From: Fremontodendron californicum
Taxonomy: Eukaryota; Streptophyta; Magnoliopsida; Malvales; Malvaceae
Direction of reading: 5' to 3'
Length of the DNA stretch: 64,000 nucleotides
Assembly: GCA_030761205.1 (NCBI GenBank)
Contig: JAULJL010000032.1
Span: 9,119,134-9,183,133 of the forward strand
Below are positions 24,954 to 37,350 of this stretch, in pieces; position 1 is the stretch's first letter; every line of letters starts with the position of its first letter. The notes beneath the pieces are model-generated. The model saw only the letters and a list, made by a program, of their open reading frames with translations. It searched no databases and was not told the DNA's origin. A program made the translations under genes and the position numbers.

Positions 24954-25493
24954 CATTCCCCACGGTTTTGATCTTAAGATTATTTCAAACCCGAGACCCT
25001 AGAAAGAAACTTCTTTAAATCGAGAACCAAAACCCCAAAAATATATTATATAATTTTTTTTATTTTTATTTTTAAAATAATTAAAAAACTAGAAGAAACA
25101 AAATAATTTTTTTTTTTAAAAAGGTCAAAAAGATAAAAACATACCCCATTGAGGTTTTTTCTCTCCACTCGACTGCTAAGAGTCTAGTGGAATACTGGCG
25201 CTCCATTGCAGTGGTGGAGGGGCCAACTGCACCGAAGACTGTTATCCAAACAACCTCCAGTGCAATAAAAACCCTTCCACTGACTTGCACTAGGATTCTC
25301 GTGTAATCCATATATGGCCTTAATTGGCCTAAAATCTAATGGTCTAATCTTAATGCTATACTTTTTTTTTTAAATATCAAAATTATTTGACATAGCATTA
25401 ATCTAATTTTAAAGTCGACCATTTCAATAATAAATAGTATAATGAAAAGTGAAGATGACATATTACCAATTGCCTGTTGGTTATTGGCATGGT
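24954..25493. other. Non-coding DNA to the right of the solo copia LTR
   Basis: Probably the continuation of the patch at 22245-22686 that the LTR split. Contains an AT-rich run (25040-25130) and a mixed segment with CCACTGACTTGCACTAGGATT. No recognisable gene. Confidence 0.35.
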
Positions 25494-26187
25494 TAGGGAT
25501 GTAAATGAATCGGGCTTGAACGAACAAGCCTCTGTTCGTGTTTGTTTATTTATTTTTTGAGTTTGTTTATGTTTGGTTCATGTTCGTTAGGAATTTTAAA
25601 ATTGTGTTCAAGCTCTGTTCGTTTAAAATTGAGTGTGTTCGTGTTCGTTCATTTAAATTAAGTAAACTTGTTCGCGAACATTAAATGAACATGTTCATGA
25701 ACATATAATCGAACATGTTCACGAACAATTAAAAATATGTTCATGAACAATAAACAAATAAATCTAAATAATTTTAACAAATGAAAAATGAGTCGATTTT
25801 AAATTATTATTAAATATAAAATAATAAAATATAAATGTAATTAAATTTATGTTATTATTAAATTATTAAATTTAAGTTATTAAATAATATTAATTATATT
25901 ATAGGTAAATAAAATAAAATACAAATAATAATATTATCAATTATATTATAATCGAACAATAAAAGATTTTAAACGATCTATTAAACAAATTTTAAATGAT
26001 CCATAAACGAGCTTGTTCGTGAACATAAATGAACTGAACAAACCTTGTTTGTGTTCGGTTCGTTTAATAAACGAACCTTAAAATCATGTTCATAATCGTT
26101 TATTTAACTTGATAAATGAACATAAACAAACAGAAATCGAACTATTCACGAGCCGTTCGTCGAACGCTCTATTCATTTACACCCCTA
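25494..26187. mobile_element. hAT-like MITE (694 bp)
   Basis: Termini TAGGGATGTAAATGAAT and ATTCATTTACACCCCTA are inverted repeats with about one mismatch (GGGATG against GGGGTG). The flanking octamers GGCATGGT and GGCAGCAT agree at 5 of 8 positions, consistent with a decayed 8-bp hAT target duplication. The interior is full of GTTCGTGAAC/GAACATGTTC palindromes on both strands, typical of hAT subterminal repeats, and contains no transposase frame. Confidence 0.8.
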
Positions 26188-26973
26188 GGCAGCATTGCAT
26201 GACTTGATTGGTTTAGTCTTGACTTTTAAATTATAACATTTGATTTTGAGTGTAAATTTTATGTGTAATGATACAAGTATAATTGTATAAGTACATATTA
26301 TATTGTATAATCTTTTAAAATTTTGTTCATAAGATAAACTTAAATAGTTTATTTGTTTAATATTATACAACTAATCTTATACCTAGAAATTATAAGATTA
26401 TTATATTTAATAATTAAAATAAATACATAATATTATTAATCTACCTCTGAATTATATTATATTATATTTTGTTTAGAGTTACTAATTAATTTTTATATTT
26501 ATTACTTTGAGTAGATAATAATAAATTAATAAAATTTGAATTCGAATTAACTTGAATTCCAAATATTTTGAGTTTAAATTAATTTGGATTCGAATAGGAT
26601 GAATTCATATCAATTTGAGTTCGAGTTTTAAATTGGTTCGGTCGACTTTGAATGTAATAAATATTTCAAATTCTGATCAATTTTATCAATTCTATGTATA
26701 CAATTTGGGATTGATTGGGCGATATGATGGAACAGACTATTGGTGGTGTAGCTGAAATTTGGAATCGCGTGAACATAGGTGATAGAAGACAACCCACGTG
26801 ATCCTATAAATTAAGTTTCCTTTTTTCTGTGTGATGGGTCCTTTTCAAAAGAACATGGACTTGCAATCTACCTTGATTGGTGACTCTACACGTCAGGGTG
26901 TCTTTTGACTACAATGATGATGCAAAGGGCTTTGGTATCCATCATCATTCATCGGGAAAAGTCTAAAGAAAGT
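26188..26973. other. AT-rich unique DNA upstream of the solo Tat-like LTR
   Basis: Holds degenerate TTGAATTCGAATT-type motifs (26535-26640) and a more balanced segment (26700-26970) containing CCCACGTGATCC (G-box-like, near 26790). Before the LTR inserted, this segment was joined to 31546 onward, so it may include the promoter region of the broken genes at 31792-33623. No coding frame recognised. Confidence 0.4.
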
Positions 26974-29900
26974 TGTAGACACTTAATTTTATCCGGACCA
27001 CTAAACAGGTATATTTTCTTCCTATATTGATGTTTCCGAGTGTAAAAAGACTGTTTTCATCCTGCAGGTGGTACTCCGAGTCTTAGTTTAAGAGGGCGAG
27101 CACAAAAAGTCAAACTTGAAAAAAGTCAACCCCGAAAAAAGTCAACCTCGAAAAAGTCAACCCCAGAAAGTCAACTACTGAAAAAGTAAACCCACTTTCA
27201 AAATCAAGATTTTAAGTTCAATTGAAAAATGGTGAAAGAATTTTGATAATCCGAGGTCTATATTGAAAGATATGGAGTTCGGAAGTTGGGATTTGGAGAT
27301 TCAGTAGAAAAGAAACCCTAATCCGAGAAATTTGGGGAAAAGTGCTTAAACGATCAAATTGATCGAAATTGAAGGTTCCAAATGAAAGATAAGCACTGAC
27401 TACAGGTAATGGAGAAGTCACTTGCAAGAAAAATCGAAAGAAAAGTCAATCCGGGAGAAAACCGAGAATTAGGTTTTTTAGTGGATTTCGGTGAAATCGG
27501 GAAGAATCACAGAAATGGCCTGACTTGGTGAGACCAAAGCCCCCAATGGATGAAGAATGATTAAAAAGGATAGCCCAAGGCTCAGATTGAAGAAAATTTG
27601 AAAATCGAACTTGTTTTGAGCAAAACCGGGTTTCGGAGATAAAAGGGCAAAATTGGAAAATTTGGGAAAAATAGCAAATGGACTCCAAAAATTCTGAAAA
27701 ATTTTTCAATCTCATTCTTAAATCATTTGAAAGAGATTGGTAAAAGAAAATCTTGATTCGGAGTTCGTTTGCAAAATGGCCAAATCCCGGGCTTCTTATG
27801 CAGTAATTCAAAAAGGAAAATCCCGGAAAAATAGCAAATGAGATCCAAATCTTTTGAAATTTTGCAGATCTCATTTTTTAATTATTTGGAAGAGATTGAT
27901 GAAAGAAAATCTTGATTCCGAGTTCGTTTGCAAAATGGCCAAATCCCGGGCCTCCTATGCAGTAATTCAAGCCGATAAATCCCGAAAAAATACCAAATGA
28001 GCTCCAAAAATTATGAAAACTTCCAGATCACACTTTTTAATTATTTTGAAGAGATTGGTGAAGAAAAATCTTGATTTGGAGCTCGTTTAAAAAATGGTAA
28101 AATGTAGGGGCATAAAAGGGCATTTTGGGAAGAAAAATTCCAAATAAATAGCAAACGGACTCGGATAATTTGAAAACTTCCAGAACTCAATATTTTATTA
28201 TTTTGGAAGTATTAAAAAATGAAAAATTGAATTTGGAGTCCGTTTGATATTTATTTGCATCCAGGGGGCAAAATGGTCATTTCACCCAAGCAACCGAAAA
28301 GGGCTTCTTTGGGCTTTTCAAAAAAATCAGAGTTGGGCTGGAAAAGAGAAGTGCTGGCCTGCCCAAGCCCAAAGGAAGGAGGAAGCTTCTGATTTTTCAA
28401 TCAAATGGCTAAAAATCAAGAGTTAGTTAGAGATTCTCTTTGATCAAGCCATGGTGATTAAGCCACATAAGCTAAGAAAGATGTCAACATTATTTTTTAA
28501 CAGCTGTAATTTGAGAGAGCTGAGATGCTAATCTAAAGGTGGTAATTTCATGATTTTTCACCTTGAATTATTAGCCATTTGATGGAAAATTGGTTACACA
28601 AAAAATGACAACATCCTAGGGGAGGAGAGAGGTAAAATTCTGCCACCATTAAGGGGAGGGGAGAATTTCGAATTTGGAGGTTCATTTTGGCTGATTTCTC
28701 TTAGTTTTTCTTAGTTTTTATCTTCTTGGTTGAGAGCAAAAAAGAAAAGTTTAGAAAAAAAAGGAAAGTTTGAAGAGAAAAGCTTGAAATATTAGCTTCT
28801 TGAGGTTGCTCTTGAGCACCAACTCTTGCACTTTCTTCATTTTCTATTCTTGTTTTTGCTATTTTAATCTCTACTTGGTGAGTTTTCATTTTAAAATAAT
28901 GTTTTTTGTTCTTCCTTCATCTCCTTTCTTAAGTATATTTTTTTTACATTTTGTTTTTACAATAAACTCACCATGGCCAAATGGCCTACATTATTTATTT
29001 TAAGTTGCTGTTTTGATTCATTTTACCATATTGTTTATGCTATTTTCTTTGTTTTTGATGTTTTAAATGTTATGTTATTTCATGTTCTTGAGTTATATTT
29101 TAATTTGGTTGCTTTGTTTGTTGCCATTTATGTCTTAGATATCATGTTTTTGCATTTTTAATTTTTTGTTTTCATGTTGTTTAAATTTGAGCATGTTTTA
29201 GATTTAGCATATTAAGTGTTTGTGAAAATGCTTCTATGATTCTTTGCATGATTTTTGTTTTATATCTTAGTTGAGCATGTTTTAGATTTAGTATATTAAG
29301 TGTTTGTGAAAATGCTTGTGTGATTTTTGCATGATTTAAGTGTTATGACTTAGTTTTCATGCTAGTATGCCAAGTGTTTGTGAAAATGCCATGTTTGTTG
29401 GAGCTTGAGGCCATTTGGCTACTCCATGTGTTTTGCATTGTGTGTTGCATTTTTTGTCATGCTAGTTGTTAGGTTTTTGCATTTGCATGATATTTGGTTG
29501 GATTTTTGAATTAAGCATGCCTTGTGTTTGTGAAAATGCCATGCATATTTTAGGTCTAGGTTACATTAAATGCCATGCAAGTTCATTTAGGTCTAGGTTA
29601 CTTTATGAATGCCATATATTTTTTCATGACATTTAGGTTTAAATCCATGCATTTCATGCATTATGTTTGCTGCATTGTTTCATACATTTCATGTTCATGC
29701 CACTTGAATAATGACTTGAGCCAATTAATGGGTTCAAAGTCATGCTCTCTTGAGCACACTTGTGGAAAATTAAGTTTGTCAAGTTGATTATTCTATCTTT
29801 GTGATTTTTTTTACTTAGCCAATTTTTATCTAACTTTCAAAAAGTCCTAGCTACTGTTTGCAAATCATTTTATGAGTTTCAAATATTTTTACTTTGGTTT

Positions 29901-31540
29901 TTAAATGATTTTATCAAAGGCAAAAATGTGTTGGCAAAGCAGTTTTTTCTCCTCCAAAAACTCGTACATCTCTGATTTTTCTGGGAATTCATCTTTGATC
30001 AGAAAATTAAGCCAATTTTTTCTCGTGTAGTTTTACATGTCCTGAGTCTCCAGTATTTTTTTCAGAATTTTTGGAATTTATAAAAATAGGGTAAAAAATC
30101 GTGGATTAAAACTGGACAGTGGAGTCAGAATTGAATTTAAAGAAAAACCATTTTTTCTGTTTTGGTTAATTTACTTAGAGTGGGCTGATTAGGAGGGTTA
30201 GCTACTGACTTAGGGTAATTTATAAACCTTTTTAAACTCTAAAAATGGTTTTTCAAGTCCTGGGTTAAGGGTAGTCAAGTCCGGATTTTTTAAAACTTAG
30301 GAAATTAGAGCCATTTAAAAAATTTTAGCCCAGTTTTTATTTTTAATTCAAGCTTTTCAAAATTGTTTTCAAACAATCACAAAGTATTTTGGTTTTAGAA
30401 TATTTAATTTGACATATTTTCCTAAGGTAGCCGGATATCTTTTTAGATATACGGATTTCCTTAATTAAAGGAAAAAATACATTTCATGCATTGCATTTTT
30501 ATATTCATGCATTTTATATAATATGTGATTCTTGCCATAATAATTTCTATGATATTGTTGTTATTTTGATTTATATTTTTGATGTTACATGGTTTATTAT
30601 ATGGTTTTGAATATTTCATGATATCCTATGCTTTTATTTAGTTATTTTTATTTAGCATATACTATGTTCATGCATTATTATTTTCATGCATATTATATGA
30701 TAGCATTATTTTATTCCATGTCATTTAAATTATATGCCATACCATTCATATTTGTCATGTCATTTAGGTTGCATTATATTATTTAGACTTTACTATGTCA
30801 TTTTATTTATGTCATGCATATACATATTCATATCTTTTAAAATGTTTTCAAAAGGATAATGATTTTTCAATATAAATAAAGATATTCCCGAGCTAAAATA
30901 ATTCATGAGTTCTCTACCGGGTTTGCTGGAGGGAATATCATCAATTATTATTAATAAAGGAATATCTTTCTTTCAAAAAAAGAGAATGATTCGGAAAATT
31001 TTTTAAAACTAATAAAAATTTCTATATTTTGCCACGTTTGTTGGGGAATATAGGAAAATTTTGAATTTATAAATTCCGGATCATTTTCAATAAAAAAAAT
31101 GGAATTATTTTTTTCTTTAAATTGGGAATTAATTTGAAATACTAAATTTAAAACCAACTTTTACCGAGACTTGAGATAAAACACGATTAATAAGGTACCG
31201 ATTTATACGGGCGTTGTGGGGGTGCTAATCCTTCCCCGCACGTAACCGACTCCCGAACCCGCTTCTTTGATTTCTCTGGTTTAAAACGCAGGCTTGAAAT
31301 TGGTTTTTAAAATGTTTTAATTAATTTTTAAAATATTTTATAAAACCGGTTTTAATAGGTGGCCGATCACACCTAGCTAAAAAAGATTAGTGGCGACTTC
31401 ATGTCTTTTTTTAAGGTCATTTTTAAAACCTTCATTTTTCTAGAGGAATTAAGTCGACTTTTCCTCGGTTTTTTTTAATGTCACGCTTAACGAATAATAA
31501 AGTCTTGCGATGAGACTCGTTATTTTTTAAGGTTGCGACA
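26974..31540 (+). mobile_element. Complete solo Tat-like LTR with perfect target duplication
   Basis: Runs from TGTAGACACTTAATTTTATC to GGTTGCGACA (4567 bp) and is flanked on both sides by AAAGT (26969-26973 and 31541-31545). It therefore defines the family's true ends. It has the GTCAAC array, the ~159-bp repeats (27660-28240), the terminal conserved block GGGGGTGCTAATCCTTCCCC with CCGACTCCCGAACCCGC (31218-31262), AGTGGCGACTT (31390) and the terminal near-palindrome (31443-31466). The middle (about 28270-29400) differs from the other copies. No internal domain remains: LTR-LTR recombination removed it. Confidence 0.92.
27104..27194 (+). promoter_or_regulatory. W-box-like GTCAAC array in solo LTR (about 6 units)
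   Basis: Units AAAAAGTCAACCCCG repeated with ~15 bp spacing; the last is mutated to GTAAACC. TTGAC cores are on the minus strand. Confidence 0.6.
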
Positions 31541-31545
31541 AAAGT

Positions 31546-31791
31546 CTCTTATAATAACCTTCTCATAGGCTTTAAGAAATTCTGACCTTTAGATAAAATT
31601 TAGTTCATCCGAACCGTTGAAGAAAAAAAAATGAAATAACCGGTTAACTCGGTGAAACAAAAATGAAAAAGTTGAAATCCTAACCTCTATTGAAACAAAG
31701 CCCCTGAAAAATCAATTTCTCTCTGGAAAAAATCCCGATCAAAAAATTTTCCCTTTTCTTTAGAGGAAAAAAAGAACTCTCGATAATAGTG
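31546..31791 (+). other. Possible 5' flank of a broken gene
   Basis: About 250 bp between the right target duplication of the solo LTR and a signal-peptide ATG at 31792. It ends in purine- and TC-rich sequence like a plant 5' UTR. No repeat recognised. Confidence 0.35.
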
Positions 31792-31957
31792 ATGAAAAGT
31801 TTCAGGGTTTTCTTTTTTGCTCTAATCCTCTTTGCCTCTCCTATTGTCCAAGGTTTGTATATTATCTTCCAGATCTAGATCTATTCGCTTTAATTTTTCG
31901 TTTCATATGTTGTTGGGTTTTTTGGACAGTTTCAGTTAAAGCTGTTGAATGCTTTTT
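31792..31957 (+). pseudogene. Putative signal-peptide exon(s) of an unidentified secreted protein
   Basis: ATG at 31792 opens 20 codons (MKSFRVFFFALILFASP...) with a basic N-end and a long hydrophobic core, ending at AAG|GTTTGT (31852/31853). A plausible acceptor GACAG at 31929 allows an in-phase continuation of about eight residues (VSVKAVEC), after which the reading runs into a T-rich tract and sense is lost. This looks like the first exon of a small secreted or membrane protein. I cannot identify the family, and no continuation was found, so it is either truncated or chance. The upstream Tat-like LTR sits ~250 bp away. Confidence 0.35.
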
Positions 31958-32027
31958 TTTCTTTGTCTCACCGTCTGAGGAGCCTCAATCCTCAAGATTG
32001 AACACAGAAGAAAGAAAAACTGAAAAA

Positions 32028-33623
32028 AAGATGGAGATTGACGAGGAAGCTAAAGAAACAATGTTTAGCCCTGGTGAATGCTGAACCGAAAGTCGAACAA
32101 TCGATTTCAAATGGCGTGGTGAAGATGGAGATTGACGAGGAAGCTAAAGAAGATGAGATTTTGAATGAAGCAAACAGAGAAGAAGATGAATATGAAGAAG
32201 AAGAACATGATATGGTTGTTCGCGAAATCGATGTTTTCTTCACTCCTTCAATCGACGCCGACACTCAGGTAATTGCATTTTTATTTATTTTATTTTCTTT
32301 ATCCTTTAATTTTCAATTTTGCTTATTGTGTTTTTTTTTTGGAATAAAATTGTAGCTGTATATTTTGCAATATCCTCTAAGACCTTGCTGGCGACCATAC
32401 GAATTAGATAAATGATGCGAGGAGGTTTGTTATTATTATTATTTTGTGATTTTTTTTTTTCATTTGAGTTGTTTGAACCAATTTTATTGTGAATTTATTT
32501 TTTACGAAAGAGTGAAACCTGCGAGTGCGGAAGTGGAAATTGACATGTCCGTGGATGTTGATTCCAACAATTTTGAATTTATGATAGTGAATGTGCTAAC
32601 AAATTGAAGATGACAAAGCAGGTTTGGCTCTGATTTTACATTTTAAACAAAGTTCAATTTTTATTTATTTATATATTTTATAGTTTTTTCTTAAATATGT
32701 TTGGAGAACTTTGTATTGATCAAAATTCTACATACTGCTACTGCATCTGTTGATAAGTTGCATTACCACATTGGTTTTATACCTAATTAAACAAAATTAA
32801 AGTTGTTGAATGGCGTTGATTTGTTTGTAACCTTGTATAGTGCTTTTAAATGTGTTTTTCAAATCAATTTTGCATGATAACCTACATTTGTATCATGGTT
32901 CCTTTTTAGACTTTATCTTCTCTATGGCTGCCGCCTCGTTCAACTAGCTATGCTGTTGGAGTTTTAATGGGTGATAAGGTATCTAGTGTCTATTGAGTGA
33001 GCTTGTTTGAAACTAGTTATATAATATTTGACATGTAAGCTTTCCATCATTACATCAAAGCAGATATAATGTTGTTCTTCAGCTACTTTTCTTTGATTTT
33101 TTAACTTGCAATGCATACTCATTGCTTAGTCCTGATATGGAAATTAAGTGGTAGTAGCTTCTTTTTTATCCTTGACATATATTGTTGTTCTAAGGTCATT
33201 TTTATGTTGCAGTTGCACCTAAATCCTATTCATGTAGTTGTTTAGCTCCTAGCATCGTTTGAACATCTCAAGCCCAGTGTCTCAAAAAGAAAGAACACAG
33301 TCGTTGCTAATGCAGAAGTTACTGTTAAAGTAGAACCTAATGATGGGAAAAAAGTTGGTCCATCAACCAAGCAGGTGATTACTGATTTTCTAGATATATT
33401 TTTATGAAATGTACTAATTTAAGGTTCAGAGTATATGTCTGAAACACACATTGCTTTTGGATCCCTTATTAGTAATTTCTTGTGGGAAATCTTCTTTTTC
33501 AGTTTTTGCCTTTGTAATTGCTTTTTGCTTATTAATTCTATAATGCATGAGTTTCAAGTTTTATCCTTGATGCAGAACAAGAGAATACAATCCTCAACTG
33601 AGCAAAAAGTAGATGATAAAGAG
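32028..33623 (+). pseudogene. RPC5: RNA polymerase III subunit RPC5 gene fragment, six exons, disrupted
   Basis: RPC5 belongs to the Pol III initiation/termination subcomplex in the nucleus. Exons, with GT/AG borders: about 32038-32268 (acidic stretch, then VREIDVFFTPSIDADTQ), 32356-32424 (LYILQYPLRPCWRPYELD), 32511-32621 (VKPASAEVEIDMSVDVDS), 32910-32978 (TLSSLWLPPRSTSYAVGVL), 33213-33374 (LHLNPIHVVV...FEHLKPSVSK) and 33576-33623 (NKRIQSSTEQKVDDKE). Lesions: TGA at 32413-32415 in exon 2 (CGA to TGA type), a frameshift late in exon 3, and TAG at 33243-33245 in exon 5. A ~93-bp local duplication repeats ATGGAGATTGACGAGGAAGC at 32030 and 32125. The C-terminal two-thirds expected for the family is missing after 33623. 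Splice sites survive although the frame does not, so this is a truncated DNA-level copy, not a processed one. Confidence 0.8.
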
Positions 33624-33837
33624 GTATTACTTTCTACTGCTAATCTCATGGTTGAGTTACCCAGGATCATATTGACAAAGTTCAGCCACTGATTCTGTTT
33701 CTTTTTTCTTGTTATTTTCATCAAATGTTTCAATTATCCAGGATCAAATGTTTCAATAGTATCTCTCAATCTCAAGGACTATATTCATCATTATCATTTC
33801 CTTAAGAAGATCCATGAAGATAACATATACAGTTAAG

Positions 33838-33937
33838 CCCTAGCATCAAGGGCACTTGTTGCCTCATCAAGCAGCATAAGCTCTGCCTTTCTCAAAAGAG
33901 CCCTTGCAATTGCAATTCTCTGTTTTTGGCCTTATCC
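33838..33937 (-). pseudogene. ABC transporter (ABCB/TAP-type) nucleotide-binding-domain scrap
   Basis: Read on the minus strand, ~33 codons match the stretch from the ABC signature to Walker B and the D-loop: GQKQRIAIARALLRKAELM followed by LLDEATSALDA. Signature residues are broken by a TAA just before GQKQR. This part of an ABC ATPase binds and hydrolyses ATP. No Walker A, Q-loop or membrane domain is found nearby. It lies 215 bp downstream of the RPC5 relic on the opposite strand; an unrelated gene piece captured or pasted there is the simplest reading. Confidence 0.7.
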
Positions 33938-36900
33938 TTTTTCTTTTCAAGAACCATTCTTGCAAGTGCACAAGATTAGGAGTCGAGCCGAACCGAAGGG
34001 AGCAAGTTTTGAAATTAAGCCAAGAGGGTCAGTGTTGTCTTCTGCTTCTGTTTCTATTAATGTGAGAATCATTCTTGCTCTGTTTTCCTTTTCTTACATC
34101 GTTATGTTGTCATGCTTGAGTATTCTTTAGGCTGGTGAGGATTCATTGAGAAGATCATATCTTTGGTACACAATAATTCGCCCTAGTCCCCTAAAGGTAA
34201 TGCTGTTATATCATTCTTGACAAGTTGTTGAGATTTAAATTTTTATATATGTAAACCTAAAGGTTTTTTCCTTCTTTTTTGCTTGATGGGATACTGCTGC
34301 TGGTTTATTGGCTAACCCTTTACAAATTTGATTGATTGTGTATAATATTAACCATTCGAGTCATTGAACATGCTGATATACTTTTCAAGCTCATTGCTCA
34401 AATGTATGTGGTTCTCGAAAAGAAAAAGGATAAGGGCAATAAAAGTGCTGCAATGATATAGTATCTCTCTAAATGTAGGGAAAGTTTATAAAAATAATTT
34501 GAGTATGATCATGGGTCTATCCATTTTTAAGAGGTGGCATTCAGCTCAATTGAAGGATAAAGCTCTGCTATTATTATTCCATGGCCACTTTTAAAAATTT
34601 TGAGTAGTTGATGGCCATGGGGGAAGAGATTTGAAATGACAGTGCAAGGAGTGGCTTGAAAGTCTCTACTGTTATTATTTCATGGTCTAAATTATTGAGG
34701 ATAAACTGGATAGTCCTAGCTTGAAGACACCCATGTGTCTGTTTTTATTCATTTACCTTTCTTGAGATACTCATATTCTGGATGAGGTTCCTGCACCACT
34801 GTACGTGTCTAAAGTTCTTTATCTTTGTTTCAAGAATTTTCACCTTTTTTCACAATTTTAGTGGCCTCAGAAGCTATGGGTGTGATATGTTATTGTTCAG
34901 TGGTTTAGGCATACAATTTTGTTTAGATGTTTTGGTATTAGATGTTTTTTACCAAGTGAATGATAGTTGATGCTATAGATGATTTTTTCTAGTCATTTTT
35001 TTTTGTTAGTTATATTCTTCATTTTGTTTCAATTTTTTAAATAACATTGTGTTTTTTTTTTTAATTTGAATTTGTAGGATACGTAAGATATTTGATCGGT
35101 TAAAGGATCACGTGGAGCACTTTGATTTTTTTTTATGTAAACATTGAATGTTTTAAATTTTAAAAGATTTAATATTGTAGTTTCTATCAATTTTAACTCT
35201 ATAGTATCGTAAATAAAGATAATTAGCTCATTTTATTATTGGTTTATATTATTAGATTTAATTAGCAAAAGTGGAATGTTGTGTGGAAAAAAAAATTAGG
35301 TGACTTTTTTGAGATGATCAATGTCTTCAAAATTATTTTATAAGAACATTAATTGTTTTAATACATTATTATTGAGGATGTTGATCGTCCTTAAAAAGAT
35401 ATGGGGGATGTCATTCGTCCCTAACTTATTAGCATTTTTTATGAAATTTGGGGACGATTGATATTCGTAAAAACATATGGGGACGTCATTCGTCTCCAAT
35501 TCATTAGCATCTTTTTTTACTTTTGGGGACGATTGCATCTTCAATTCGTCTCCAATTTATTTGCAATGAGGTTTGTCATGCATGTATTATTTATTTTCAC
35601 CTGCCTTATTCCTGATGAACACTGATTTCCCTGTTCCTTAGGTCAAATATGGGTTGTTTGATTTATTTTGATTACTATTGTTAGAAATTCATTCAAAGTT
35701 AATTTTTTTTCTTTGATTATATAAAAGAAAATACAAAAAAAAATAATAATAATAAAACTTTAGTTATCCAAAAAGTTCACTGTTTTTCCCTTGTTAAGTC
35801 TTTAAGTTGCTATTTTGTGATCTTAATTATGATTGATCTTTATTTCTAATACTTTTGGCAATTTGTATATTGATAAATATTTTTTTTATGTGTTATTAAG
35901 ATGGAGGGTGATCAAGGAAAAGAGCATTCTAAGGATTAGATTAGTGAGTTACAGGATGAAATTCCTTTTGCAGTTCTTTCCTTTTGACCCTTAAGGAGGT
36001 AGCAAGCATATACTTTCTTTCCAAGAGGTTGAAAAGTTTGTGGCTAAACATTGTTTCTTTGAACTTTGATGCTTCATATGCATTAATAGGATGGTAGGAT
36101 TAATTACTAGGTGAACAATTTTCTGGAATTGCATAAAGGTTCCACTTTAAATGAATTTAGAGTTTGTTTTGATTTGGATTGGATTGGACTTGCAGGCATG
36201 ATATTGATAGTTGGTTTCATTTTGCCATATCCAGGAGGATTCTGAAGCTTGAGTTGGACTTTGAAGAAGTAGCAGAGTAAACTTGGCCACCAGGTTTAAG
36301 ATCTTATAGGAGAAAAAGAAACAGATTTGTAAAGACAAAAAATAAGGTCTCTTATTCCTTGGTTCTTTGTTTACTGCCCTTTGTCTTCTTTTTTGCATAT
36401 TTCAGTCCCTTTGCAAAACCTATAATCTCTGAAGTTTTGGATCAATTTTTCTATAGGTAAGATTATTATTTTTTAAAAATCTAAACTATTGTCTATATGT
36501 CAATGATATCATTCTATTTTTCTTATGGTTATAGAATATAATTAATTTATATGTAAGCATTAACCTCCACGCGAAGCTGGGGATTAACACTAGAACTGAA
36601 TCATTTCTCTGTTTTAGCTGAAAAGTACTAGTTACTGCTTCCGTACTAATTACATTAAGCTATGGTAGAGCATCAAGTAGCTGAAAGATAATGTCCTTTG
36701 AAACATGTTTTCTTTACTTCTTCTCTTGATTTATAACTAGTGTATACAAAATTGGAAAAAAAAATTAAAGGGAAAATGGAGAGTTTTTGCCCAACATCAG
36801 TTCAAGATAGCTATAGAATCAGTTTGCCTGGTTTGGCTGCCCTTGTTTTTGTTTCCATAGAGAATTCCAAGCATCCAATAAGCCAATGACTTCAGATCAG

Positions 36901-37350
36901 TGAACAAGAATTTTGGACAGTAGAGCTGTTTAATATGAAAAGAAAGAAAAAAAGAGTCTGCTAGTTTCTTTAGCCATCCTGGTAAAAAGAAATGCTCATA
37001 TTGTTATTCTTTTGTTAAATTTCATGATCTGCTTTATAAGTTGTGATAATTATGTGTACTAGTTAATATGCTTTATCGATTCAAATTCCAATAACTAGTA
37101 GCGTCGGAAAAAGAATTTTTGCGGTTGTTCTCAAATATTATTATTTGATGACAATGGTCTTTATTTTAATTTTAAAGCTCTCAATGTTATTAGTTGAATT
37201 TTCTTTGTGAATGATTAACTTTAAAGATTATTCAAGATTGGCAATATATATTCCTCTGTGTTTTCTAATTTAAAATTCCATGGCTTATCTCTACTTAATG
37301 GATGAGTGTGAAATTGGTAACTTAATGGATTACTCTTCTTTTCGCATAAG
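33938..37350. other. Mostly unique AT-rich DNA with short coding-like scraps
   Basis: No complete gene seen. Weak coding-like pieces: 34135-34195 (reads GEDSLRRSYLWYTII, then a GT) and 34381-34461 (LFKLIAQMYVVLEKKKDKGN, then a stop). I recognise neither. 35395-35565 holds a small repeat (separate entry). 36140-36420 and 36840-37080 show nothing recognisable. It may be introns of decayed genes. Confidence 0.4.
35395..35565. repeat. GGGGACG/CGTCCCC duplicated motif block (possible CACTA remnant)
   Basis: Two ~75-bp units, starting at about 35404 and 35479, share GTCATTCGTC(C/T)C and ATTAGCAT and end in TTTGGGGACGATTG; a further GGGGACG and inverted CGTCTCC occur to 35560. Such inverted GGGGACGA/TCGTCCCC pieces are typical of subterminal parts of some plant CACTA elements. 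No CACTA terminus was found. Confidence 0.45.

Noticed and set aside
25081..25311. 76-codon minus-strand frame between the solo copia LTR and the MITE
   Set aside because: No recognisable motif; ends in a poly-A-derived hydrophobic/lysine tail.
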